Position numbers and translations under genes: made by a program
Assembly: GCA_025210805.1 (NCBI GenBank)
Contig: JAOAQX010000027.1
Span: 46,500 to 110,499, forward strand
Source: Flavobacteriales bacterium
GTDB lineage: Bacteria; Bacteroidota; Bacteroidia; Flavobacteriales; CAJXXR01
Direction: 5' to 3'
DNA: 64,000 bases
Shown here: piece by piece, positions 40,828 to 50,259 of the stretch
How the letters are laid out: every line of letters begins with the position of its first letter
How positions within the stretch are numbered: the first letter of the stretch is position 1
The notes under the pieces: generated by a model
Told to the model about the DNA's origin: nothing
Seen by the model: the letters and a program-made list of their open reading frames with translations, nothing else
Database searches by the model: none

Positions 40828-41139
40828 ATGGGAGAAATAAGAAAACGGTATTATATGAAAAACTATTACGAAGGACATTATGTAAAAATATTCAAATGCG
40901 AGCGCTGCGAAAAGTATCATTTACATTTTCGCGGGCTCGACATTCGATTATCCAAAAATGAATTATCCTTTCTTCAGGAGCATTTCCCAAAAATCAAACA
41001 CCAAGACCCTCCCTTTCTTTGGAATCCAATAGAGTCAATTACATTTTTCTTAAATGGCGAAGAGCTACAAGAACTCGACTCGGCATTAGAAACCACTTGT
41101 TTCTTACAAGAAATAGAAAAAATCATCTATGAAAGTTAA
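40828..41139 (+). CDS. Small hypothetical protein with a CxxC motif
   Basis: A 103-residue protein (KNYYEGHYVKIFKCERCEKY). A Cys-x2-Cys pair near residue 25 with His residues following (CEKYHLHF) could bind metal. The C-terminus is helical. The family is uncertain. An internal ATG at 40855 (MKNYYEGHY) is an alternative start. Its last bases overlap the receptor gene start (41129), so it belongs to the haem receptor transcript. Confidence 0.65.
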   Translation: MGEIRKRYYMKNYYEGHYVKIFKCERCEKYHLHFRGLDIRLSKNELSFLQEHFPKIKHQDPPFLWNPIESITFFLNGEELQELDSALETTCFLQEIEKIIYES

Positions 41140-43297
41140 GTTTCTTTTTTTCTTTTTACTGATTTCTCAATTATTTTGGGCTCAAAACACAGAATTCTTC
41201 ATTCTAACTACCGCTCAAGAACCTGTTGAAAATGCTCATATCAAGCATCGAAAAAGATATTATGTTTCCAATGAAAAAGGAGCCATCACCATTCCCAATA
41301 TACAAGAAAATGACACGCTAAAAGTGTCACATATTTTGTTTTCAACACAAATTTGGGTGGTCAAACAAAAAGTTCCTTCTCAAAAAATCTTATTGAAACC
41401 TAAAGAAGAAAAACTTGGAGAAATTATTCTAAGTGCTCAAATGACGGGGAGAAAAGCAGAGGAAGTTATTAAAAACATTGGAAAAATACCTACCAAACAA
41501 ATCGCACAATATGGTGCACAAGATGCAGGACAAGCCTTAAAATGGCAATCGGGTTTAAGTATCCAAAGAGATGCTGTTTTGGGTGCTTCACTTTCTATAA
41601 ACGGATTGTCTGGCGAACATGTCAAAATACTTATCGATGGAGTGGAACTCAACGGTCGCTCAGATGGTTTTATTGACCTAGATCAACTACTCATGCAAGG
41701 AGAACAGGAAATTGAACTCATCAAAGGTCCATCGTCCATTGAGTATGGCTCTAATGCATTGGGTGGTGTGGTAAATATTATTACCAAAGACCTACATAAG
41801 AGAGATACTTTGGGTTTAAAAATTGATCAATTGATAGATAATACGGGAACTTATCAAAGCTCCCTACATGGATTTAGAACTAAAGGAAAACACAGTTACA
41901 ATCTATATCTTCAGCGCTTTCTTTTTGATGGTTGGTCAGATTCTGATCCTTTCTTTTCTGGTTTTTCTAAAGAAATTGCTGATAGTTCAAGATTTCGAGT
42001 TTGGGCACCAAAAGAAACCTACCAAGCAAAATTAAAATACGACTATCAAGGAGATAAAATTCATTGGCAAATTCAAGGACAATACAACAATGAATTCATC
42101 CTAAAAAGAGGTTATCCCTTTGCTCCCCCCTCCTATTCAAAAGCTCGGGATAGTAAAATATCTTCAGATAGATGGCTGGGGCAAATAATCCTAGATGGAG
42201 ACTATAATGAACAGCACAGTTTTAAAGTTCAGACCAATTATCAATCTTATAACCGAGTTCGAAAAGGCGTTTTGACGGATTTGAACACCCTCCAAGAAAA
42301 ACCAATCCTAGGACTTACAGACACCACTAATTTTGGCTCTTTTTTAGTTCGATATCAAGGTGCTTGGAAAAAACTAGAATATGGAGGAGACCTTCAATAT
42401 GAGCGTATTTTGGGAAACAGAATTCTAAACAAAGAACAAATACAAACTGCTATTGGTTTATTCTCAAAATATCGTTGGAACCTCAATGATAAAAACCAAT
42501 TCTTGTTTGGGCTTAGAGCCAATATTTTTGCAGGAAAATGGACTCCATTAATCCCTTCATTGGCATGGAGACATAATTTCTCTAAAAAACATTTGTTAAA
42601 AGCTAGTATTGCAAAAGGGTATCGAATAGCCAGTCTAAAAGAGCGATTTTTCGAATTTATTGACAACAATCATCATATCATTGGAAATAAAAATATTGAA
42701 CCCGAAAACTCCAGTCACCTTTTAGCATCTATGCACCATAATCTTCAGAATTGGAAAATAAGTTACGGAACATTTTACAATCATATTCTGAGTCCAATTC
42801 GTTTAGCTCCTACAGAAAATGATGGTGAATTCACCTATTTCAATCTTCATGAATACCGAGGAACAGGATTCAATTTTGAAGTCAATTGGAGAAACAAAAA
42901 ATGGAGTCTTGGTTTGAAAAACAATTGGGTTTTTGATCAGTTTATAGAACCTGGAAGAACTAAAAATAACTGGAATAGAAATATCCAAATAGGCGGAAAT
43001 ATTCGATATCAAGCCAACGAAAAATGGGCATTTTTTAGCAATATCATGCATTATGGAACTCAAAAAATATGGCGTGTAGAAAAAGATTCAGAAGTCTTGG
43101 TGAACCAAGAACCCTACTCTTGGTGGGATTCTGGAGTCGAATTTAATTCTCAAAAAAGATGGAAGGCTTTTTTCTGGCTTCAAAACATCTTAGATGTAAA
43201 AAACTTAGCGAATTCCACAGGAAGTGCTCATAGTTCTTCAAATCAATTTATCGCTAGAGGTCGATTAGTTCAAGTAAAAATACAGTTTAGATTATGA
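41129..43297 (+). CDS. TonB-dependent outer-membrane haem receptor
   Basis: A 722-residue receptor of normal length. Signal peptide MKVKFLFFFLLISQLFWAQ; an N-terminal carboxypeptidase-like domain (about 25-95); a plug domain with GQALKWQSGLSIQRDAVLGA, ILIDGVELNGRSDGFIDLDQ and IELIKGPSSIEYGSNALGGV; then a 22-strand barrel ending in the aromatic residue FRL. The plug opening and the locus (HmuY-like proteins, HmuTUV, HmuS) make haem its likely substrate, comparable to HmuR. The substrate is inferred from neighbours. Confidence 0.92.
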   Translation: MKVKFLFFFLLISQLFWAQNTEFFILTTAQEPVENAHIKHRKRYYVSNEKGAITIPNIQENDTLKVSHILFSTQIWVVKQKVPSQKILLKPKEEKLGEIILSAQMTGRKAEEVIKNIGKIPTKQIAQYGAQDAGQALKWQSGLSIQRDAVLGASLSINGLSGEHVKILIDGVELNGRSDGFIDLDQLLMQGEQEIELIKGPSSIEYGSNALGGVVNIITKDLHKRDTLGLKIDQLIDNTGTYQSSLHGFRTKGKHSYNLYLQRFLFDGWSDSDPFFSGFSKEIADSSRFRVWAPKETYQAKLKYDYQGDKIHWQIQGQYNNEFILKRGYPFAPPSYSKARDSKISSDRWLGQIILDGDYNEQHSFKVQTNYQSYNRVRKGVLTDLNTLQEKPILGLTDTTNFGSFLVRYQGAWKKLEYGGDLQYERILGNRILNKEQIQTAIGLFSKYRWNLNDKNQFLFGLRANIFAGKWTPLIPSLAWRHNFSKKHLLKASIAKGYRIASLKERFFEFIDNNHHIIGNKNIEPENSSHLLASMHHNLQNWKISYGTFYNHILSPIRLAPTENDGEFTYFNLHEYRGTGFNFEVNWRNKKWSLGLKNNWVFDQFIEPGRTKNNWNRNIQIGGNIRYQANEKWAFFSNIMHYGTQKIWRVEKDSEVLVNQEPYSWWDSGVEFNSQKRWKAFFWLQNILDVKNLANSTGSAHSSSNQFIARGRLVQVKIQFRL

Positions 43298-44223
43298 GAA
43301 TCCTTATAGTTTCGTTAATCATTTCGTTTAGTTTTTTCTCTTGTATTAAAGAAGAGCTTCCTAAACCTATTTATCAAACAGATAATATTATCCAAAAAAT
43401 TTCTTTGGGCGAGAATTATGATAATCAAGTTTTTTATGATCTCGAAAATCCAAGTGAGTCCATTTCTATCTCAAAATTTGATTGGGATTTATGGTTTTCT
43501 CCCAACGGGGATCTAAGAATCAACTCAGGAAGAACTTGTAGCATCCTTCAGATATGCATAGACACTTTTCAAATGGAAAATCTAAATACAGTCCAACTAA
43601 AATCCGATTTTTATGAGAAAAATACTTTTGATAAACTCTTAGACTTCTCTAAAAATGACACGGCAAACTTCATATTCTATCACGGACTAGATATAGATAG
43701 CAAAAAACAAGATCGTAAAGTATACAGGATCATCAAAAACAATGATACTATTCAAATATTTCATTTTCAAAACAACAATTGGGGCAAAATATTCAGTTCG
43801 CTTTCTTTCGATCAAAATCTTTTTATTGATTTACAAAAACAAAGTTCTTTTAGGAAAAATTTAGAAGAATTTGATTTATACTTTGGAGGATATCTCACTT
43901 ATTTTTCTGAGCAAGATTTGGAATATTTAGTTCATGGTGTTCTAAAACAGAATTCCTTCTTAGAATTTTCCAAAACTAAAAATTTCGCTTTTAACGAAAT
44001 TACCGAAAAACAAGCTGAATCTCTCATTTTCAGCAACACAATTGATTTTATAGGGCACGATTGGAAAAACTATAATATAGATGAAGCAAAATACAGCGTT
44101 GATTCTAAAACTGTTTTTATCGTAAAAACACAAGAAAATCTCTATTGGGCATTACAATTTTTAGATTTTTATAATGACCAAGGAATTAAAGGCTATCCCA
44201 CTTTCTCTATCAAATTACTTTAG
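43294..44223 (+). CDS. HmuY-like haem-binding lipoprotein
   Basis: A 309-residue protein with lipobox (FSFFSCIKEE, Cys17). It has the HmuY opening (DNQVFYDLENPSESISISKF, DWDLWFSPNG) and the closing pattern IDFIGHDWKNYNIDEAKYSV with VFIVKTQENLYWALQFLDFY. Candidate haem-ligand His residues are seen (YHGLDIDSKKQ, IFHFQNNNW, FIGHDWK) but the exact pair cannot be set by eye. It is coupled to the receptor gene by ATGA overlap, so it likely feeds haem to that receptor at the outer surface. Confidence 0.85.
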   Translation: MRILIVSLIISFSFFSCIKEELPKPIYQTDNIIQKISLGENYDNQVFYDLENPSESISISKFDWDLWFSPNGDLRINSGRTCSILQICIDTFQMENLNTVQLKSDFYEKNTFDKLLDFSKNDTANFIFYHGLDIDSKKQDRKVYRIIKNNDTIQIFHFQNNNWGKIFSSLSFDQNLFIDLQKQSSFRKNLEEFDLYFGGYLTYFSEQDLEYLVHGVLKQNSFLEFSKTKNFAFNEITEKQAESLIFSNTIDFIGHDWKNYNIDEAKYSVDSKTVFIVKTQENLYWALQFLDFYNDQGIKGYPTFSIKLL

Positions 44224-44241
44224 AAAAAGGAATCATTTTTT

Positions 44242-44249
44242 TACCTTTG
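44242..44249 (+). promoter_or_regulatory. -7 element before the LuxR-type regulator
   Basis: TACCTTTG fits the TAnnTTTG consensus 26 bases upstream of the ATG at 44275. A -33 element is not clear. Confidence 0.4.
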
Positions 44250-44274
44250 TTTTTAATCAGTCTAAATAAGAATA

Positions 44275-44877
44275 ATGACAAATTTCTACACCTACTGTAC
44301 CGATACGCTTTTTGAGAGTGGAATAGAAATGTTAGTGTATGACTACTATCGCTCAAAAAACATTAAGAAAGTACAATCGAGTCAGAAAAGTGATTTACAA
44401 TTACTCAAACCTGGCATTGTTTTTATTAATTACCGAGATTTTCAACAAACGAAGATCAATGCCTTCATCACCAACAAAAGCGTATTTACCAAAACGATTC
44501 TTTTTATGGACGATCACGCGAAACTAAACCCGATGATTGATTATAGTCTTTTTGATGGAATTATTGCTAACCAAGACAAAAGTAAAGTAATTCAAAACGC
44601 GATCAACGAAGTACTCAAAAACAAGAAATTTATAAGTCCACAGATTCAAAAAAACCTTCATGAACGCTCCCATAATCAATTAAACATAAAAATATCTAAT
44701 AGAGAATGGGAAGTCATTGAATTGATTAAGAGCGGAATGACAAGCAAAGAAATCTCAGAAAAACTGGCACTCAGCTATCATACGATTGTAGCTCACAAAA
44801 AGAATATTTTTAAAAAATTTGGCGAAAATAGTACATTAGGATTGCTCAAGGCACTTGAAGATCTAGGGGTTGATTGA
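44275..44877 (+). CDS. LuxR-type regulator with a degenerate receiver domain
   Basis: A 200-residue protein. Residues 1-125 have the length and strand pattern of a receiver, but the usual Asp triad is missing: where the phosphoacceptor Asp stands the sequence is GIVFINYRDF (Asn). The C-terminal HTH is intact (ISNREWEVIELIKSGMTSKE, LALSYHTIVAHKKNIFKKFG). So it probably works without phosphorylation, perhaps sensing haem or another ligand. It stands at the end of the haem locus with its own promoter and may regulate that locus; this is inferred from position. Confidence 0.85.
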   Translation: MTNFYTYCTDTLFESGIEMLVYDYYRSKNIKKVQSSQKSDLQLLKPGIVFINYRDFQQTKINAFITNKSVFTKTILFMDDHAKLNPMIDYSLFDGIIANQDKSKVIQNAINEVLKNKKFISPQIQKNLHERSHNQLNIKISNREWEVIELIKSGMTSKEISEKLALSYHTIVAHKKNIFKKFGENSTLGLLKALEDLGVD

Positions 44878-44995
44878 CAAAAAAAATGATTCATAAAAAA
44901 GCAGCACAAAACGATCTAAAACACACTCTAAACCACCTAGATTAAATATTTTCATATTTATTAAACATTTCCGTCTAAAACTCTGAAAAAAAACA

Positions 44996-45003
44996 TACAT
45001 TTG
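44996..45003 (+). promoter_or_regulatory. -7 element of the atpD promoter
   Basis: TACATTTG matches the Bacteroidota -7 consensus 45 bases before the atpD ATG. The -33 element is weak. Confidence 0.55.
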
Positions 45004-45035
45004 CACCAAATTTCAGTACAGTTATATTAGCTTAA

Positions 45036-46550
<1,515 letters not shown>

Positions 46551-46567
46551 TATAAGCAAGAAGTACT

Positions 46568-46804
46568 ATGTTTTTAGAGATTATTAAACCAGACGCTGAG
46601 TTATACAAAGGAGAAATTATCTCTGTACGTGTACCAGGTAAAAAAGGATCTTTTGAGATTCTTACAAACCACATGCCTATTGTATCTACTCTAGACGAAG
46701 GTACTATTCGTGTTATAGATGCCAACAATAAAACCGAAACTTTTGAGGTAAAAGGAGGCGTTCTAGAAATGAATAACAATAAAATTATCATCTTGGCAGA
46801 CTAA
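46568..46804 (+). CDS. atpC: F1F0 ATP synthase subunit epsilon (short form)
   Basis: A 78-residue protein forming only the N-terminal beta-sandwich of epsilon (YKGEIISVRVPGKKGSFEIL, HMPIVSTLDEGTIRV, ending IIILAD). The C-terminal helical hairpin that inhibits ATP hydrolysis in longer forms is absent; short forms are known in this phylum. It begins 17 bases after atpD. Confidence 0.95.
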   Translation: MFLEIIKPDAELYKGEIISVRVPGKKGSFEILTNHMPIVSTLDEGTIRVIDANNKTETFEVKGGVLEMNNNKIIILAD

Positions 46805-46829
46805 GGTTTTCCTTTTTGATATTGACTTT

Positions 46830-46867
46830 AAATCCCAAAACAGATAATCTGTTTTGGGATTTTTTTA
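46830..46867 (+). terminator. Terminator of atpDC
   Basis: AATCCCAAAACAGA pairs perfectly with TCTGTTTTGGGATT (14 bp, loop TAA), followed by a T run. Confidence 0.92.
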
Positions 46868-46913
46868 TTTATATTTGACAGTCAAATAGTTATAAATAAA
46901 TCAATATCTCTTT

Positions 46914-47900
46914 ATGAAAAATCTTTTATCATTTACATCTTTTCTCCTATTTTTAGGAGCTTTTCAAATCACTCAGGCACAGCAAATGGAGTTCGGACCA
47001 ATAGATGCCGAATGGACAGTGAATTACCGTACGCCATGCGCCAATAATAACCAAGACCTTTGCCATGCCAGCGATCTCTATGAAGTAGCAGACACTATTA
47101 CAAAAAATGGAAAATTGTGCAAAGTACTTATAGGAAATATTAATCCTCATCACACCAATGTTTACCCAAATCTCCAATACTTCTACCAAGAAGGTGGAAA
47201 AATCTATAGTTATTTTGGAAATAATGGAATGGATACATTTCAGAAGATCATGGATTTTGATGCACCTGTAGGCTATTCTTGGAACGTTTATATCGATTAT
47301 AATTATATCATCGACCCAGACAGTATCGTTCTCCTTACTGACACACTAAAAATCACCATCGATTCTGTTTACCAAAAAGACCTTGATGGCGTTTTAACTC
47401 CTTCTTATCATTACTCATTAGATCATTTACCAAATATTACTGTAAGCCAAGAAGATTATCAAAACTTTAACTATTCTAAGAAAGATTCAGCAAATATATT
47501 ACTTGGATCAAGCTCTTTTATTTTCCCCTTTTTAGCAAGTGAGTTTTATATTACAGATGTTTATCCAATGAATGAATTCAATCGTCAAATTTGCGCTTAT
47601 GAAGATGACTTAATTGATTATGAAAACATCCAAATCCCAGGACTACCCTACTGTGGCTATGAAGGACTTTCTGTAGAGGAAAAAGAAGTAGAAAATATTG
47701 AATTATTGATTAAAGACAATGTATTAAGCATCCATCATTTACCAAATGAAAAAGCTCTTTTTGAAATAACTGATATTCAAGGGAAAACAATTCTTACGAC
47801 ACAAAACACCACCATTTCATTGGATGGACTATCAAAGGGAATTTATTTCCTAATAGCAGAAATAAATGGTCAAAAAGTTGTCCAGAAATTTGTGTATTAA
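46914..47900 (+). CDS. Secreted protein with T9SS type A sorting domain
   Basis: A 328-residue protein: signal peptide (MKNLLSFTSFLLFLGAFQIT-QAQ), a body of unknown family with two Cys-rich spots (TPCANNNQDLCHASDLYEVA, RQICAYEDD) and a C-terminal sorting domain (ALFEITDIQGKTILTTQNTT, LSKGIYFLIAEINGQKVVQK). Exported by type IX secretion. The function is unknown; a weak terminator follows. Confidence 0.8.
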   Translation: MKNLLSFTSFLLFLGAFQITQAQQMEFGPIDAEWTVNYRTPCANNNQDLCHASDLYEVADTITKNGKLCKVLIGNINPHHTNVYPNLQYFYQEGGKIYSYFGNNGMDTFQKIMDFDAPVGYSWNVYIDYNYIIDPDSIVLLTDTLKITIDSVYQKDLDGVLTPSYHYSLDHLPNITVSQEDYQNFNYSKKDSANILLGSSSFIFPFLASEFYITDVYPMNEFNRQICAYEDDLIDYENIQIPGLPYCGYEGLSVEEKEVENIELLIKDNVLSIHHLPNEKALFEITDIQGKTILTTQNTTISLDGLSKGIYFLIAEINGQKVVQKFVY

Positions 47901-47921
47901 TACAAAAACGAAATATACTAC

Positions 47922-47955
47922 AAGCCTCTTTTCTACGTTAGAAAAGGGGTTTTTT
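47922..47955 (+). terminator. Terminator after the T9SS protein gene
   Basis: AAGCCTCTTTTCTA pairs with TAGAAAAGGGGTTT (14 bp with two G-T pairs, loop CGT), followed by T. Confidence 0.75.
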
Positions 47956-47957
47956 CA

Positions 47958-47987
47958 TTGTAAGGAAAAAGACTAGTATTATATTTG
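47958..47987 (+). promoter_or_regulatory. Promoter of the glycosyltransferase gene
   Basis: TTG (47958-47960), 19-base spacer, TATATTTG (47980-47987): an exact consensus promoter 20 bases before the ATG at 48007. Confidence 0.7.
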
Positions 47988-48006
47988 CGACAAATAAAAA
48001 CATAAA

Positions 48007-49485
48007 ATGCGAAATCTCAGAAATCTCAAAACGATTTTACTTTTTATTACCATTTTTTTAATTGCTTTTATCAGCAAGTATCAATATATCGACACTCGAG
48101 ATATTTGTGTAGATGAACCCTTTACCATTTTCATGGCTCAAAACAATTGGTTAGACATACTTAAACTACCCATTTCTGGTGAGCCTAACCCACCTTTGTT
48201 TATTTTATTGCTTCATTTTTGGATGAAAATATTTGGAAATGACGTGGAAGTTATCAGATCCTTACCACTTATTTTCAACGCCCTTACGGCAGGTGTTATT
48301 TTCTTGGTAGGAAAACATCTTAGAAATTCATGGACAGGAATCATTGCGAGTTTAGTATTTATCTATTCTACGCTTCATTTCTATTTCGGAATGGAAACCC
48401 GAGCGTATTCCATGCTTTCTTTTGGCACGAGCTTAAGCCTCTTAAGTTATTTGAAACTAATTGCCAATGATCATTATCAACATCGAAAAAAATGGACTTT
48501 TATATTAATTGCATCCAATTTCCTCATTTTATATAGTCACTATTTTGGATTATTTATGATTGGTACTCAATTTCTATTGAGCTTCATGTTTTGGAAAGAT
48601 AAAAAGCTTTTTTGGACATTAATAAAATCATTAGTTATCACAGGTATACTATTCCTACCAATGGTTATTGTTTTCTATGAACATTTTATTCACTTTACGG
48701 GAGGTACTGTTTTGAGCCCTCCAAAAAACAAGGACTATCTATATCTTTTACGTGACTTCACCAATAATAACCACACTTTAAATTGGATGACATACATATT
48801 GTTATCTTCTTTAATTTGTGGAATAGTATTATTCAAATTGAAGATCGTTAAACTAGATAAAACAGTAGGGTTTATCTTTCTTTGGTGGCTTATTCCATAT
48901 TTTGCGATGTTTGCCATTTCATTCAAAATGCCCATGTTCTACGCTAGGTATTTACTCTTTACCAGTATCGGGTTTTATCTCTCATTAGTCTATCTAATTT
49001 TCAAATCATTTCACTTTAAGTTAATCAATATTTTTGTAGGGTTTTTAATGGTGATACTATTTTATAGATCTTTAGAAATTAACTCTAAACAATTTTTCTA
49101 TAGAGAAGTTAAAAATGCAGTTGAGAAAGTAAAAGAATTACAAAATAAAAATGACAACAGCCTTGTGCTCATACATCCACATTGGGCGTTTATAGGTTTT
49201 TCTTATTATTATGATAAGGAAATATTTCAATCCTTAGACAGTTGCGAAGCTCATTTAAACAAAGCGGACATCCTCCCTATTTATGGCTGGAAAGGTGTAA
49301 AGAGGCATTTACAAAAGACAAACAAAGAATATGATCATATTATTTACTATCAAGATGGCTCTTTATTTATAGACCCAGAGAACAGTATTTATCATAAAAT
49401 ACTCCAAGAACATCAACAAACTGATAGTGTCTTTTACCCTGAGTGTTTTACCGTTACTGCTTTTAAAGAAAGTTCTAAACAGTAG
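48007..49485 (+). CDS. Glycosyltransferase family 39-like membrane protein
   Basis: A 492-residue membrane protein of the GT39/ArnT type with about ten helices. The N-terminal loop after helix 1 carries the acidic pair (DICVDEPFTI) typical of catalytic Asp/Glu, then PNPPLFILLLHFWMKIFGND and the EVIRSLPLIFNAL segment. Such enzymes transfer sugars from polyprenyl-phosphate donors to a surface acceptor. The soluble C-terminal third faces the periplasm. Donor and acceptor are unknown. It has its own promoter and a terminator. Confidence 0.85.
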   Translation: MRNLRNLKTILLFITIFLIAFISKYQYIDTRDICVDEPFTIFMAQNNWLDILKLPISGEPNPPLFILLLHFWMKIFGNDVEVIRSLPLIFNALTAGVIFLVGKHLRNSWTGIIASLVFIYSTLHFYFGMETRAYSMLSFGTSLSLLSYLKLIANDHYQHRKKWTFILIASNFLILYSHYFGLFMIGTQFLLSFMFWKDKKLFWTLIKSLVITGILFLPMVIVFYEHFIHFTGGTVLSPPKNKDYLYLLRDFTNNNHTLNWMTYILLSSLICGIVLFKLKIVKLDKTVGFIFLWWLIPYFAMFAISFKMPMFYARYLLFTSIGFYLSLVYLIFKSFHFKLINIFVGFLMVILFYRSLEINSKQFFYREVKNAVEKVKELQNKNDNSLVLIHPHWAFIGFSYYYDKEIFQSLDSCEAHLNKADILPIYGWKGVKRHLQKTNKEYDHIIYYQDGSLFIDPENSIYHKILQEHQQTDSVFYPECFTVTAFKESSKQ

Positions 49486-49509
49486 TGATCTTATTCATTT
49501 TTTTAAACA

Positions 49510-49548
49510 AAAAAAGCTATGTTTTTTGCGCAAAAACATAGCTTTTTT
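49510..49548. terminator. Bidirectional terminator between glycosyltransferase and barrel genes
   Basis: AAAAAAGCTATGTTTTT pairs with AAAAACATAGCTTTTTT (loop TGCGC), with A and T runs on both sides; it serves the convergent genes. Confidence 0.9.
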
Positions 49549-49594
49549 AATATGTAATCGTTGGATATTTTAAACCCACCGGTCTTGAATTCTG

Positions 49595-50119
49595 TTAAAA
49601 AATAAAACCTAAGCTAACTCCATTAGGAAGGTAAGCTCCAGTAACATTGCTTGATTTTTCAAGATCTAAATCTGCATAACCCAAACCAATAAACAAATCA
49701 TAGAACCATTTACTAGACCCAAGCATTCCTTGAGTTCCATAAACGACACCTACACTATAACCAATCCCTATTCTATAATCCAAAGGAAATGCAACATATC
49801 CTCCAGAAAAATGGTCAATATTTTTACCCATTCTCATTCTCTTTGTACGGGTGGTAAAAATACGAGGCATGGCTTGTATTACCGCATGAGACTGTAAAGT
49901 ATTCTTAGTAACCTGCCCATTATTGTTGCTGTATTCACCAATAAGACCATACCCAATTCCAAGCTTTAAAGAAGCTGCTTTACCAATTTCCATTTCGTAG
50001 ATAAGTTCAGGAGCTAGTAAACTAAGTTTAAGATCTGATTTTGTTGTGGATCTTTGTTGGGCATTTGCTGAGAAAAATACTCCTAAAACAAAGACCATTG
50101 ATAAGATTGTTTTTTTCAT
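49595..50119 (-). CDS. Small outer-membrane beta-barrel protein
   Basis: A 174-residue protein with signal peptide (MKKTILSMVFVLGVFFSANA-Q) and amphipathic strands (LSLLAPELIYEMEIGKAASL, LGIGYGLIG, YRIGIGYSVGVVYGTQGMLG) ending in the aromatic GVSLGFIF, the pattern of outer-membrane barrels. The family is not named with certainty (an OmpW/PorT-like fold is likely). Transcribed toward the convergent glycosyltransferase terminator. Confidence 0.75.
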   Translation of the reverse strand: MKKTILSMVFVLGVFFSANAQQRSTTKSDLKLSLLAPELIYEMEIGKAASLKLGIGYGLIGEYSNNNGQVTKNTLQSHAVIQAMPRIFTTRTKRMRMGKNIDHFSGGYVAFPLDYRIGIGYSVGVVYGTQGMLGSSKWFYDLFIGLGYADLDLEKSSNVTGAYLPNGVSLGFIF

Positions 50120-50203
50120 ACTTTTTATATTTTTAAAATTAATTTACCCAAATGTACCAAATTATCATTTGAATATTTCCTACGTATCAAAATTTAACAC
50201 TAA

Positions 50204-50235
50204 AAAAAGACGAACTGCATGCAATCCGTCTTTTT
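50204..50235. terminator. Terminator downstream of alaS
   Basis: AAAAAGACG pairs with CGTCTTTTT around an inner GCATGC palindrome; the T run on the minus strand ends the alaS transcript before the barrel gene. Confidence 0.8.
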
Positions 50236-50259
50236 CCTTTTATTTTAGTAGATAAATAC

